This document shows positions 23,850-33,200 of a stretch of 64,000 bases of DNA, one piece after another. This stretch comes from Candidatus Peregrinibacteria bacterium CG11_big_fil_rev_8_21_14_0_20_49_14 (GTDB taxonomy: Bacteria > Patescibacteriota > Gracilibacteria > Peribacterales > Peribacteraceae), in assembly GCA_002787035.1 (NCBI GenBank), contig PCVP01000028.1, positions 1-64,000 of the forward strand. The letters are read 5' to 3'. Numbering within the stretch: position 1 is the first letter of the stretch; each line of letters opens with the position of its first letter. The notes below the pieces were generated by a model. That model was not told the DNA's origin. It did not search any database and was given only the letters and a program-made list of their open reading frames with translations. Made by a program: the position numbers and the translations under genes.

Positions 23850-24884
23850 ATGAAAGTAACCGACGCACAACATCAGGAAGAGTGGGATACCTTTTTGCGA
23901 AAGCAACAGTACAAACCGTTCTTGCAAAGCTGGACCATGGGAGAAGTGTACAAAGAAATAGGGCAAGAACCCATTCGACTGGAAGTGCGGGAGAACGGAG
24001 ACATAAAGGGGATATGTCAGGCAATAGTGGTACCGGCTCGCAGAGGACGGCATCTCAGTGTGTCGTACGGTCCGCTTCTTTCCACGCAGGCCGCGATTCC
24101 TCTCCTGCTCGAAGAACTGCAAAAGAGGGCGGCGGAACACAAGTGCAGCTTCGTGCGCCTCAGTCCGTTTTGGAAACAGGGTACGACTCTTCCCGCATCC
24201 AAACCCGCTCCCATGCACATGCTCGCAGAACACCTGTGGTATCTGCCACTCACACAGGAAGATGCATGGCAGAATAACGATGCAAAATCTCCGCCCCGCA
24301 CGAAGGAAGAAATATTCATGCAACTTCGCAAAACCACCCGAAACCTCATACGCCGTGCCGAGAAAGAGGGTGTGACTGTGGAAGCCTCGTCACATCCTCT
24401 CGATGACCTGCCGCTATTCTTCGCACTGCACGACGAAACCAGAAAAAGGCACCAGTTTACCCCGTACACCAACACGTTCTTTCGGGCACAGGTCGCACAC
24501 TTCGCACCACGCAACGAGTGCACCTTGTACATCGCAAAATACAACGGAGAGGTGTTGGCATCTTCCATTCATATGCACATTGCCGGTGAAACCAGCTATC
24601 ACCATGGCGCCAGCACGCACGCGTACCCCAAGATTCCTGCAAGTTACCTTCTGCAATGGACTGCAATATCGGACGCACTCGCACGCGGAGACCACGTCTA
24701 CAATTTCTGGGGAATAGCACCCGAGGGAGTAAAGAATCACCCGTTTCAGGGAGTGACAACCTTTAAGACAGGATACGGCGGCAATCTGCTGGAGCTTACG
24801 CACTGCATGGACGTACCTGTTTCTGCTCGCTACTATGGAACTCGCGCCTTCGAATGTATCCGCAAGTGGCGCCGCGGATTCTAA
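23850..24884 (+). CDS. FemAB-family peptidyltransferase (GNAT-like)
   Basis: The 344-residue protein has two GNAT-like domains. Signatures are EEWDTFLRKQQYKPFLQSWTMGEVYKE at the N-terminus, QLRKTTRNLIRRAEKEGV in the middle, and YHHGASTHAYPKIPASYLLQWTAISDALARG with NFWGI near the C-terminus. FemAB enzymes add amino acids from aminoacyl-tRNA to lipid II to make cross-bridges. The start at 23850, five bases after the aminotransferase stop, avoids 62 upstream codons that overlap that gene. Third gene of the murF operon. Confidence 0.88.
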   Translation: MKVTDAQHQEEWDTFLRKQQYKPFLQSWTMGEVYKEIGQEPIRLEVRENGDIKGICQAIVVPARRGRHLSVSYGPLLSTQAAIPLLLEELQKRAAEHKCSFVRLSPFWKQGTTLPASKPAPMHMLAEHLWYLPLTQEDAWQNNDAKSPPRTKEEIFMQLRKTTRNLIRRAEKEGVTVEASSHPLDDLPLFFALHDETRKRHQFTPYTNTFFRAQVAHFAPRNECTLYIAKYNGEVLASSIHMHIAGETSYHHGASTHAYPKIPASYLLQWTAISDALARGDHVYNFWGIAPEGVKNHPFQGVTTFKTGYGGNLLELTHCMDVPVSARYYGTRAFECIRKWRRGF

Positions 24885-24894
24885 CTCCCTCCGT

Positions 24895-25206
24895 ATGCCA
24901 CGCAAAAAGACAGATGCCGAAGCACCGCTCACAACAGACGATAGAATCGACATGATTGTGGAATACCTCAGACGCATGGATAAGCGCGATAAGCTCCGCA
25001 CGTGGGGAGGATTCTTCCGCGGTATCTTGGGACTCATTCCTCTCGTACTGATGCTCGTAAGCGTGTGGTACATCTACGAACACGGAGATGAACTGTTAAA
25101 GAAGATTACGCAGCAAGCGGCACAAGAGGCTGCTGCCATGACCAGCAACAGCGCTCAGGACCTTATGAAACAGATTGAACTGGTGTTTCCGGGATCGGAA
25201 AACTAG
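24895..25206 (+). CDS. Small single-pass membrane protein
   Basis: The 103-residue product has a charged N-terminus (MPRKKTDAEAP), an amphipathic helix, one membrane helix (FFRGILGLIPLVLMLVSVWYIY) and a C-terminal helical tail. Start ATG 24895 lies 10 nt after the femAB stop, so it ends the murF operon. It overlaps the deacetylase-like gene by 4 nt, tail to tail. No family recognised; similar small anchored coiled coils accompany CPR envelope genes. Confidence 0.65.
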   Translation: MPRKKTDAEAPLTTDDRIDMIVEYLRRMDKRDKLRTWGGFFRGILGLIPLVLMLVSVWYIYEHGDELLKKITQQAAQEAAAMTSNSAQDLMKQIELVFPGSEN

Positions 25207-26645
25207 AGCTGATCTCCCCGTGCGATATTCAGAACGTCGTCTTCCGTCATACCCGTGGTGATCTGGTAACTTGGCATACGCAGAAGTTGTGCACGGTTGA
25301 ATGATGACGAGGGAGTGGAGGCGACACCCAGAAGGTATCCCGCTTCGGCAGCCATTTTCTCCACACGCTCATTTACCCCTCCGCCGGGGTATGCAATGGC
25401 AAAAACAGTCTTCCCGGTTTTCTGCTCCAGTATCTGGCGACTCTGTGCCAACTCCAATGACACCTGAGCATTCGTGTACGAGCGCAGGTCATCTCCGGTG
25501 TGACCGCCGGATTGAATATCGTGGCCGTTCGCGAGCAGCGTAAGAATGCCCTGTTCCGTAATGCCGTCGATTCCGATATCTCGTGTCTGCAGGAACAGCG
25601 TTGCTCGCACGCCGCTTGCACGAAGGATGTCAGACACATCTTTGTAGTTGGATGCCGTCATACCGGAAATACCGAGAAGCACGCTGTTTGGGTCCAGACG
25701 TACGTCACGCTCTTCCTGTTTGAAGAGAAAATCTTTGAAATCTGCGAACGTAAGAATGTTCACATTGCTCTGCTGCAGTTTACCGATGTGCTTTACCAAA
25801 AGGTCCTGCATGCCGTCTTTATCCATTCGGTAATGCAGCACAGGCAACGCGTATGTTTCCTGTCGTACCAGAAATTTCGGAAGGAACGGCTGCAAATACT
25901 GTACAGCTACGTATCCCTCTTTTCCTTCGAAAGGCACCCGTGCCCAGACTTTGTCCATACTCAACGGTTTAACGATGGCCTGACCGGGCAGTTCTCCGAT
26001 TTTGTCACTCTGTGCATCGGGTTCTTTGCGAACGTTTAAGAATCCGAAGTTCACAAAGTATTGTCCTTCGAACGCAGCATTCTCTTCGGGCAACTTGTCT
26101 TCGGAAGTCATCTTCGCGATGTACCGCGTGGAAACGTACCCTTCTCTTCCGTTCGCAAGTTTAATTTGAGCCCATGCGGCGTCATGAAACTTGAGTACGG
26201 TGAATGTGTCACCGCGCTCCAACCGTTCCAACTGTTCTGCCGTGACTTTCGGGCTTGTGCGCATGTTCAAAAAATCATTGGTCACACGATAAATTCCTTC
26301 TTCTCCGGACGTAACGGAACGCACAGCATCGAACCGTGCGACCTCCGAAAGATCCAACACCGGCAAATCACCTTCATTTGATCCTTCCACTACCAAATGC
26401 GGTGTTCGTACTGCCTGAGAACCGGTATCTCCCATAACAAGTTCTCGAAACTTCTCCACATCCTGCTCCGTAAATGCAAATTCCTCCGCAGGCTCTTTGT
26501 CTTCCTGCACTCCTCCTCCGCAACCTGCAAACAGGATGCCGAAACATGCTATGAGAAGGAAGGCGACGGTCGAACGACTGTCGGATATATGAGAGCGACG
26601 ACGAGAGCGGACGGCGGCGCGGCGGCGGGAACGGGAGGGGGACAT
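25203..26645 (-). CDS. Lipoprotein with two SH3b domains and a degenerate polysaccharide-deacetylase domain
   Basis: A 480-residue exported protein. A very basic start (SRSRRRAAVRSRRRSH) precedes a signal with lipobox FAGC. Two bacterial SH3 domains follow (YRVTNDFLNMRTSP and YFVNFGFLNVRKEP), then a NodB-like domain. In NodB enzymes the first motif is TFDD; here the equivalent strand reads LLGISGMT, so the catalytic base Asp appears to be missing. The metal His motif is reduced to SGGHTGDD. The third motif, AYPGGGVNERV, is kept. It may bind rather than deacetylate peptidoglycan. The leader between 26646 and 26683 is almost pure purine on the plus strand. Confidence 0.8.
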   Translation of the reverse strand: MSPSRSRRRAAVRSRRRSHISDSRSTVAFLLIACFGILFAGCGGGVQEDKEPAEEFAFTEQDVEKFRELVMGDTGSQAVRTPHLVVEGSNEGDLPVLDLSEVARFDAVRSVTSGEEGIYRVTNDFLNMRTSPKVTAEQLERLERGDTFTVLKFHDAAWAQIKLANGREGYVSTRYIAKMTSEDKLPEENAAFEGQYFVNFGFLNVRKEPDAQSDKIGELPGQAIVKPLSMDKVWARVPFEGKEGYVAVQYLQPFLPKFLVRQETYALPVLHYRMDKDGMQDLLVKHIGKLQQSNVNILTFADFKDFLFKQEERDVRLDPNSVLLGISGMTASNYKDVSDILRASGVRATLFLQTRDIGIDGITEQGILTLLANGHDIQSGGHTGDDLRSYTNAQVSLELAQSRQILEQKTGKTVFAIAYPGGGVNERVEKMAAEAGYLLGVASTPSSSFNRAQLLRMPSYQITTGMTEDDVLNIARGDQL

Positions 26646-26683
26646 GGGAGGAAGGAGAAAGGAGAAGGGAGAAGGGAAAATGA

Positions 26684-28381
26684 CTACATACGATCCGGTA
26701 CGCTAATCGTCAGGAGCTCCGCGCCTGTTTTCAGTACAGATGCGGTGCAGTGTGTGAGTGCCAGTCGAAACTGACGCTCTGGCTCAGTGGCTTTGAGAAT
26801 GGGTGTGTCGTTGTAAAAAGAGTTGAAATCCTGACACAGCTGAAAGAGATAATTGGCAAGAATATGAGGAATATGGCTCGCTCGAGCCTCTTCGAGTACG
26901 CGGGAAAATTCCAGAAGCGTGCCCATGAGCACGCGCTCTTTTTCCATCAGGTCCGCCATATCCGCAGGCATATCTGCGTGCTCCGTTTCCGCTTTGCGGA
27001 GAACGGACTTCGCGCGCGCATGGGTGTACTGCAAATACGGCGCACTGTTGCCGTCGAAACTCAGCATCTTCTCCCAGTCGAAAATAATATCCTGCTTTCT
27101 GTTCTGACTCAAAATTCCATAGGATACGGCTCCGACTCCCATCATGGAGGCCAGTGCTCCGAGATCATTCGTCTGAATACTCTCTTCGTGTTCCGCTATT
27201 TTCTCTTCCGCCCTTCTTACCGCCTCTTCCAGCACATCTTTGAGCTTAAGGACATTGCCCTTTCTTGTGCTCATGCTTTTATCGGCAAATCGCATGCGTC
27301 CGGAAAGAACGTTCTCGAAGGCGGGAATCTTCCACTGCAACTGCTTGCAGGTTTCTACCAACTGTTCAAAATGTAATTTCTGCGCAATATCCGTGACAAT
27401 CAAGATTTCCTGAGGATGGTATGTATCAATTCTGTAGCGCATTTGCGCAATGTCTCTCGTTGAATACAGCGTGGCACCGTCTCCTTTTTGCACAAGATAC
27501 GGAGGCAAATGAGACTCTTCCGAAAATTGTACAATGAGAGATCCGCCCTCCCCTTCGGTGAACACATGCTTCTCTCTTCCTTCATGTAAAACTGCATCTG
27601 TTTTATCCTGATAAAAAGACTCTCCGAGATCCAAATCAAACGAAACGTGCAGTGTCTCGTACAACGCCGCAAGATCCGCTTTCGTTGTACGTACGATATC
27701 TTCCCAGAAAGACTGAAGATGTGCATCGCCTTCTTCAAGTTTCAAAAATGCCTCTCTTGCCGCGTCATCAAGCGTGAGGTCATTCTCTACTTCCTCATGA
27801 AATCGTACATACAGGGCGAGAAGTTCATCGATGGAATATTCGGAAGCCTTTCTGTCATCACCCCATTTTCCCACTGCAATCGCCAACTTTCCAAATTGCG
27901 TTCCCCAATCTCCGATGTAGTTCCACTTGATTACATCATATCCCTGATGCTCGTATAAATTCGCAATGGACTGCCCGATAAGGGTGGTAAGCAAGTGATG
28001 TGCCCCAAGAGGCTTGGCAATGTTTGGCTGAGAATACTCAACGATAACAGGTGCACCCCCTCTCTTTACTCTCGCGGTACATGCTTCTCTTGTATCTGCC
28101 AGTGCGGCAATGAGCGCTTTGGGGGTAAGCCACACGTTTACGTACCCGGGGCCTGCCAATTCCACTTTCGATACATCTTCCAATGAAGAGAGGCCTTCTA
28201 TGAGCTTCTCTGCAATATCTCTCGGGCTCTGCCCCACCTCTTTACTCAGCTTGAGTGCGATGGCGGTGGAAATATCTCCGTGCATCGCTTCTTGCGGACG
28301 CCTCCAATCAAGGTCGACATTCGAGAGTGAAAATGTCTCGCTTAGAACATCGTTTGCCTTCTCTGTCAGGGTCTCATACAT
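26684..28381 (-). CDS. argS: Arginyl-tRNA synthetase
   Basis: The 565-residue class I enzyme attaches Arg to tRNA-Arg. It has the N-terminal additional domain (DLDWRRPQEAMHGDISTAIALKLS), the HIGH-type motif in PNIAKPLGAHHLL near residue 120, WNYIGDWGTQFGKLA, MRFADKSMSTRKGNV (KMSKS-type loop) and the helical anticodon domain ending LTISVPDRM. Length is normal. ATG 28381 is chosen over an upstream TTG. A TGCTACATT element (complement near 28431-28439) could be its promoter. Confidence 0.96.
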   Translation of the reverse strand: MYETLTEKANDVLSETFSLSNVDLDWRRPQEAMHGDISTAIALKLSKEVGQSPRDIAEKLIEGLSSLEDVSKVELAGPGYVNVWLTPKALIAALADTREACTARVKRGGAPVIVEYSQPNIAKPLGAHHLLTTLIGQSIANLYEHQGYDVIKWNYIGDWGTQFGKLAIAVGKWGDDRKASEYSIDELLALYVRFHEEVENDLTLDDAAREAFLKLEEGDAHLQSFWEDIVRTTKADLAALYETLHVSFDLDLGESFYQDKTDAVLHEGREKHVFTEGEGGSLIVQFSEESHLPPYLVQKGDGATLYSTRDIAQMRYRIDTYHPQEILIVTDIAQKLHFEQLVETCKQLQWKIPAFENVLSGRMRFADKSMSTRKGNVLKLKDVLEEAVRRAEEKIAEHEESIQTNDLGALASMMGVGAVSYGILSQNRKQDIIFDWEKMLSFDGNSAPYLQYTHARAKSVLRKAETEHADMPADMADLMEKERVLMGTLLEFSRVLEEARASHIPHILANYLFQLCQDFNSFYNDTPILKATEPERQFRLALTHCTASVLKTGAELLTISVPDRM

Positions 28382-28503
28382 GTGCGAAAAGTCGACGTTG
28401 AACAAAAGTGATACTCAGATAACATGGCTGAATGTAGCACCTTAAGCACGTATTGCTACTTGAAAACAAAATTTGATCTTGCTCACAGATTATACTCATT
28501 GTT

Positions 28504-28613
28504 TGAACACAAAATGTGTGCACGTTTGTCCACCCATATTTTGCTATAAATATTGTGTTCATAAGTGCCAAATATTGAACTCTATTGTTATACAAGGCCA
28601 AAAAAGGTACAAT
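28504..28613 (+). promoter_or_regulatory. Promoter region of the coiled-coil lipoprotein, with a long dyad
   Basis: TTGTTA (28585-28590) and TACAAT (28608-28613) are spaced 17 nt apart, and ATG 28620 follows after 6 nt, so the transcript may start at the A of ATG. Further upstream a TGCTATAAA extended -10 (28542-28550) could give a longer leader. TGAACACAA (28504-28512) and TTGTGTTCA (28553-28561) form a perfect 9-bp inverted repeat around this second site. The remaining intergenic sequence back to 28382 is AT-rich without a gene. Confidence 0.65.
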
Positions 28614-28619
28614 GGAGTG

Positions 28620-29474
28620 ATGAATAAGACATTTCTCGTCGTTACTCTTCTCTTCCCTCTTCTCCTGGCGGGGTGCGGATCTGATGAGGAGGAAACAGAG
28701 CTGCAATCGAGTACTTCTCGCGGCGGCGTTGCCGCAGTGACCATTACGTCTACGCGGGTTCAAAATGCCATGCAGCAGATACGACCGAGTGCTCCTCTGG
28801 GAATGTTTATAAGCAGCTATCTCGCGCAAGGTGCGTTCGTGTCTGTCAAAGCTGCTATGCTGGGCATAGAAGCCCAGCGCACGCTTCTTATCGGACAATC
28901 GTTGCCGGCTACGAGTGAAACATTCCTGCTTCTGCAGGAATTTGGAACCGTACTGCAAGTGGACATTGCAGACACACTCAACAGATCTGACAACCGTGGA
29001 AAAACACTGGATGAATATCTCGGTTCTCTGCGAAGTGTCGGCAGTATCGCATTGCGAAAACAGAAGGAATTGGACCAACAGGTAGAAACGTTAAAGACAG
29101 AGAAGAAAGACAGGCGGACAGTCGTACGGGAATTGGAATCCGAATTGCGAAGCACGCTGAAAAACGAGGACTACGGTCGTTCTGCGGGCATTCAGGAACA
29201 GCTGACAGAAGCAGAATCCAACTTGGCGCAGACGGAAGCGCGACTGAATCAGACGGAAGATATTCTCAAACGATTTGAGGAAATGCTGAAGATTGCAGAA
29301 GAGAGATTGCGCGCCATTGAGAAGAACAGAGAGGTACTCATAGCGGGATTGAAAGTTTTGGAAGTACCTGGAATAGAGAATTTGGGCATTCTGGACGAAA
29401 AGAAGCCGTTCAGACGTTCTTCGAACAGTGAGGATTCCAGCAATATATTCGGCACCGAATACATTCGGGAGTAG
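28620..29474 (+). CDS. Coiled-coil lipoprotein upstream of VirB4
   Basis: The 284-residue product begins MNKTFLVVTLLFPLLLAGCG with lipobox LAGC. The central part (about 130-250) is a long coiled coil (KQKELDQQVETLKTEKKDRR, EAESNLAQTEARLNQTEDIL) and the ends are polar. GGAG lies 5 nt before the ATG. The extended frame to 28473 is AT-rich upstream sequence. It is followed 75 nt later by the VirB4 ATPase, so it may be an outer component of the same machine; that is inference from position only. Confidence 0.8.
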   Translation: MNKTFLVVTLLFPLLLAGCGSDEEETELQSSTSRGGVAAVTITSTRVQNAMQQIRPSAPLGMFISSYLAQGAFVSVKAAMLGIEAQRTLLIGQSLPATSETFLLLQEFGTVLQVDIADTLNRSDNRGKTLDEYLGSLRSVGSIALRKQKELDQQVETLKTEKKDRRTVVRELESELRSTLKNEDYGRSAGIQEQLTEAESNLAQTEARLNQTEDILKRFEEMLKIAEERLRAIEKNREVLIAGLKVLEVPGIENLGILDEKKPFRRSSNSEDSSNIFGTEYIRE

Positions 29475-29485
29475 CGGCTCATACA

Positions 29486-29514
29486 TTGCTCAAAAACTGA
29501 TTTTCTGCTACAAT
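29486..29514 (+). promoter_or_regulatory. Extended -10 promoter of the VirB4 gene
   Basis: TTGCTC (29486-29491), a 17-nt spacer and TACAAT (29509-29514), preceded by TGC. The stretch ATTTTCTGCTACAAT is shared with the promoter of the pilin-like operon on the other strand at 39316-39330, suggesting co-regulation. Confidence 0.7.
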
Positions 29515-29549
29515 GGAGAGATTTATTACGATTGTAAGTACACCTCTTC

Positions 29550-32129
29550 ATGGTCAAAAAAGAACCACCAAAGAACGTCAAGAAGCAGCTGCAGAAGAAA
29601 TCGAAGCAGCAGAAGAGAAAGAGCTCGCTCATGCTGGCGTTGGATGAACTGCTGGGGCTTAAGGCTCCGCCGCAAAACGATGCCGTTGTGTCACGCTCAC
29701 ACATAAGCAAAAGCAGTCTTTCACCCGAAGAGCGGCTTGCACTGAAGCATTACGAAGAAGGAATTCAGAAAACACTGGATCTTATTGCTCCTGCGGGAAT
29801 GGAAGTGAAGCGAAACGAGGTGACACTCAACAACCTGCATGCCCGTACGTACTTCGTGTACAACTGGCCGAGCTACATATTCCCGAACTGGCTCTCCCCT
29901 ACCATCAACTACGATGCGGAAATGGATATAGCCCATTTCATCTACCCCGTAAGCAACAAAGCAATTATGAAAATGTTGCGAAAGAAGGTGGCGGAAATGC
30001 GTTCATCCATCCGAATGCTTGAGCAACGCGGAGTGGTGCGAGATCCTTCTTTGGAAGCGGCTCTGCAGGACGCCGAAGAACTGAGAGATCTCTTGGCCCG
30101 CGGACAAGAAAAGCTCTACCAATTCGGTATGTACGTTACCGTATACTCCGAAGACGAAGAGAAACTGAAAAAGATGGAAGCAGACTTGGAGTCCCTCCTC
30201 GGAGGAAAACTGGTGATGACAAAGCCCGCCGTATTCCAAATGGAACACGCATGGCTGAGCACGCTTCCCTTCTGCCAAGACGAATTGGAAGTAACTCGTA
30301 ACATGAATACCAGTCCGCTTGCCACCAGCTTCCCTTTTACAAGCTCGGACCTCACGGACGATCATGGAATTATGTACGGTATTAACCGTCACAACGATAG
30401 CCTTGTTATCTTCGACCGATTCGACCTTGCCAATGCGAATGCGACCGTATTCGCCACATCCGGAGCAGGTAAATCTTTCACAGTGAAGTTGGAAATTCTG
30501 CGATCCATGATGTTTGGAACGGAAGTGTTCATCATCGACCCTGAAAATGAATACGTGAACCTCGCCAAGACAGTGGGGGGAACATTTATTCCCATTTCGC
30601 TGCAGAGCAACAACTCCATAAATCCGTTCGATTTACCAAAGGCAATACGCGGAGAAGAGGCACGTCCGGGAGAGGTGCTGCGTGCGGCAGTTATTACGCT
30701 GCACGGACTGTTTAAGCTTATGCTTGGCACGCTGACTCCCGCAGAAGACGGTATTTTGGACAAAGCCATTTTGGACACCTACGCACTCAAGGATATCAGC
30801 TTGGATACCAAGGACTACTCCGATAAAGAACCTCCCACCATGCATGAGCTCGTGGATGTTCTTATGACAACGAACGGAGGAGAAAACATGGCACAAACAC
30901 TCACCAAATACACGGAAGGTGCGTACGCAGGAATTTTTGATAAGCACACCAGTGTGCAAATGGAAAACCAATTGGTGGTGTTTCAGATTCGTGATTTGGA
31001 GGAATCTCTTCGTCCTGTTGCCATGTACGTGGTGCTCAACTTCCTCTGGAGCAGCATTCGAGCAGATATGAAACGTCGGTTCCTCGTCATAGATGAGGCA
31101 TGGAACCTGATGCAACACGATGACTCGGCACGGTTTCTCTACGGGCTCATTAAGCGTGCTCGAAAGTACTATCTCGGTGTCACGACAATTACGCAGGACG
31201 TGGAAGACTTCGTGAACTCACCGTACGGCAAACCGATTGTGACCAACGCACAGATGCAGGTGCTTCTGAAGCAATCCCCCACTGCGGTGGATAACCTGCA
31301 GAAACTCTTCTACCTCACTGACGGTGAAAAGTATTTGCTGCTGAACTCAGACGTGGGACAAGGTCTCTTCTTCGCCGGTAACAAACACGTGGCTATTCAG
31401 GTGGTGGCGAGCCCCGAAGAAGCGGCAATTATTACCACCAAGCCCGAAGAAGTGATGTCCGGAAAAACGGACGCCAAAGATACTGCCGACGGAGTCGCAG
31501 AACAAAAGATTGCCAATTCCGAAAAAGAAGAACGCGCAAAGGGTAAGCCGCCCGAGGAACGAGAATCCTCTCAGGGAATGTTTAAAACAGAAAAACACAA
31601 GAAGGCCTTGGATACTGCTCTCGGCAGAACAGAAACAAAGAAAACCGGACTGCAAAAGGAAACAGCGTCGGCTACAGAATCAAAGAAAGAAAGTGAGGAG
31701 TCTACAAGTACTGATATCCAAACTTCGTCGGAAAAAGAACATGCTGCCGTTGCCGATACGGCTCCTAAGCCCGCAACACCAGAGGTGTCTACCGGCCCGG
31801 TAGATCCTTTCGATTCCATAGACCCCGTGGAAGACGTGACAACTCCGGTAGCACCCAAGACAGAGAAGGAGAAGCCTCTCATTGCACCCGTAGAACCACC
31901 ACCACCTCCGTCCTTGGCATCTACGGAACCGCCTCCACCTCCCGTAGACCCTTTCGATGAAATAGATCCGATAGATGATATATCTGTTCCCGCTATGTAC
32001 GCCTCTTCGTCACGACAGGTAAAGCAGCCTGCGGCACCTGTTGCCGAGAAGGCAAAAGAACCTACAAAGATAAAGAAGAGGAACGAAGAAGAGATTACTC
32101 CCCCGAATGAGAAGGACCCGACTGCATAG
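29550..32129 (+). CDS. virB4: VirB4/TraC-type secretion ATPase with long repetitive tail
   Basis: The 859-residue protein has an N-terminal VirB4 domain, a RecA-like ATPase with Walker A GAGKSFTVKLE near residue 305, RFLVIDEAWNLM (Walker B) near 510, GLIKRARKYYLGVTTITQDVEDF and VLLKQSPTAVDNL, as in VirB4/ConE ATPases that power type IV secretion or pilus assembly. Residues after about 650 form a charged, Pro-rich, disordered tail with repeated VDPFDxIDPxxD units (two clear copies). The first 30 residues are very basic. It overlaps nrnA by 35 nt, tail to tail. Partner genes lie at 38, 53.7 and 58.2 kb. Confidence 0.92.
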   Translation: MVKKEPPKNVKKQLQKKSKQQKRKSSLMLALDELLGLKAPPQNDAVVSRSHISKSSLSPEERLALKHYEEGIQKTLDLIAPAGMEVKRNEVTLNNLHARTYFVYNWPSYIFPNWLSPTINYDAEMDIAHFIYPVSNKAIMKMLRKKVAEMRSSIRMLEQRGVVRDPSLEAALQDAEELRDLLARGQEKLYQFGMYVTVYSEDEEKLKKMEADLESLLGGKLVMTKPAVFQMEHAWLSTLPFCQDELEVTRNMNTSPLATSFPFTSSDLTDDHGIMYGINRHNDSLVIFDRFDLANANATVFATSGAGKSFTVKLEILRSMMFGTEVFIIDPENEYVNLAKTVGGTFIPISLQSNNSINPFDLPKAIRGEEARPGEVLRAAVITLHGLFKLMLGTLTPAEDGILDKAILDTYALKDISLDTKDYSDKEPPTMHELVDVLMTTNGGENMAQTLTKYTEGAYAGIFDKHTSVQMENQLVVFQIRDLEESLRPVAMYVVLNFLWSSIRADMKRRFLVIDEAWNLMQHDDSARFLYGLIKRARKYYLGVTTITQDVEDFVNSPYGKPIVTNAQMQVLLKQSPTAVDNLQKLFYLTDGEKYLLLNSDVGQGLFFAGNKHVAIQVVASPEEAAIITTKPEEVMSGKTDAKDTADGVAEQKIANSEKEERAKGKPPEERESSQGMFKTEKHKKALDTALGRTETKKTGLQKETASATESKKESEESTSTDIQTSSEKEHAAVADTAPKPATPEVSTGPVDPFDSIDPVEDVTTPVAPKTEKEKPLIAPVEPPPPPSLASTEPPPPPVDPFDEIDPIDDISVPAMYASSSRQVKQPAAPVAEKAKEPTKIKKRNEEEITPPNEKDPTA

Positions 32130-33099
32130 CAGCGGGCTCCACTACTTTCCATCGCACTTCCGGCTGCAGCGTACCTAGCACCGAGAAGCCTGCCGCTTTA
32201 CGATGTCCGCCTCCGCTGAATCTACTTGCCATGGCAGCCACATCCACATCGTCCCGCAATGTTCTCAGCGACCCTTTCACAATACCGTCCCGCTCCGAAA
32301 GAATGAGAGAGAATCGCATGCCGGGAACCGCATTCACGTAGTCTATCGCACCTGTTAGTTCGCTGTAATCCGCACCCGTTGCCCGAAAATCCCCCTGCGT
32401 GAGAGCCGAAATGGCGCCACCTTCCGGAGTAAGGTGAATTTTTTCCAGCACACGTCCCCAGAGCTTGAGAGTACTTGGCTTTGCGGTACGAAACACCGCA
32501 GTCACTATTGCCTGGCGACGTGCACCCGCACGCAACAGTCGCGCGACCGTTCTGTACACATTGGCAGTGGTGTTGCTGTGCAGAAGCCCGCCGGTATCCG
32601 TATATACTCCTGTCAGGAGACAGGTGGCGATATCACTTGTGAGTTGCCATCCCAGCAGATCAGCCAGTTCCACGACTATCTCGCAGGAGGACGCAGCATT
32701 CGGAACGACAAAATTTACATCTGCAAACAGCGTATTTGTCGGGTGGTGATCTATATTGATGGTGAGATACGTTTTGGTAAACAATTCCGCATGAGACTCG
32801 TGCAAATTCGTCTGCTTCGGCTCCGCACAGTCGAGAAAAACAACCGCATCGCCATCGGCCAGCTCCGGTGTGCCCAGAATACGGCCGCTTTCGGGAAGAA
32901 AATGAAACGTATCGGGTGCGGGATCCACGCAGTGCAGAAGAATCTTCTTGCTCGGGTATGCCTGCTCCAGAAGCAAGCCCATACCAAGCAGAGCACCTAT
33001 GGCATCGCCATCCGGATTGCGATGGCATACACACAAAACACGCTTCGCTTTCTCGAAAATAATTTGTACCTTCTGTGCGTCTTTTGCTGAAATGGACAT
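32095..33099 (-). CDS. nrnA: DHH-family phosphoesterase (NrnA-like nanoRNase/pAp phosphatase)
   Basis: The 334-residue enzyme has the DHH motif set: CHRNPDGDAIGA, FLDCAEP, NIDHHPTN with the DHH triad, and the DHHA1 motif FSGGGHRKAAGF. NrnA degrades 2-5 nt RNAs and removes phosphate from pAp. It lies 101 nt downstream of rbfA on the same strand, an arrangement common in bacteria, so the two probably form an operon. Confidence 0.93.
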   Translation of the reverse strand: MSISAKDAQKVQIIFEKAKRVLCVCHRNPDGDAIGALLGMGLLLEQAYPSKKILLHCVDPAPDTFHFLPESGRILGTPELADGDAVVFLDCAEPKQTNLHESHAELFTKTYLTINIDHHPTNTLFADVNFVVPNAASSCEIVVELADLLGWQLTSDIATCLLTGVYTDTGGLLHSNTTANVYRTVARLLRAGARRQAIVTAVFRTAKPSTLKLWGRVLEKIHLTPEGGAISALTQGDFRATGADYSELTGAIDYVNAVPGMRFSLILSERDGIVKGSLRTLRDDVDVAAMASRFSGGGHRKAAGFSVLGTLQPEVRWKVVEPAAMQSGPSHSGE

Positions 33100-33200
33100 A
33101 AGGGTAGAATTCTAATTTGCAAAGGAATCCGACAGCAACACTACGGTGTTGCACGGAATGCAAGGTGTACTCTTACAGTACTCTGTAGAGAAAAGCTGAC

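Noticed and set aside
26640-26683. G-quadruplex or regulatory element in the purine tract before the deacetylase-like gene
   Set aside because: The tract is mostly GGA/GAA without four regular G-runs; it looks like simple low-complexity leader sequence.
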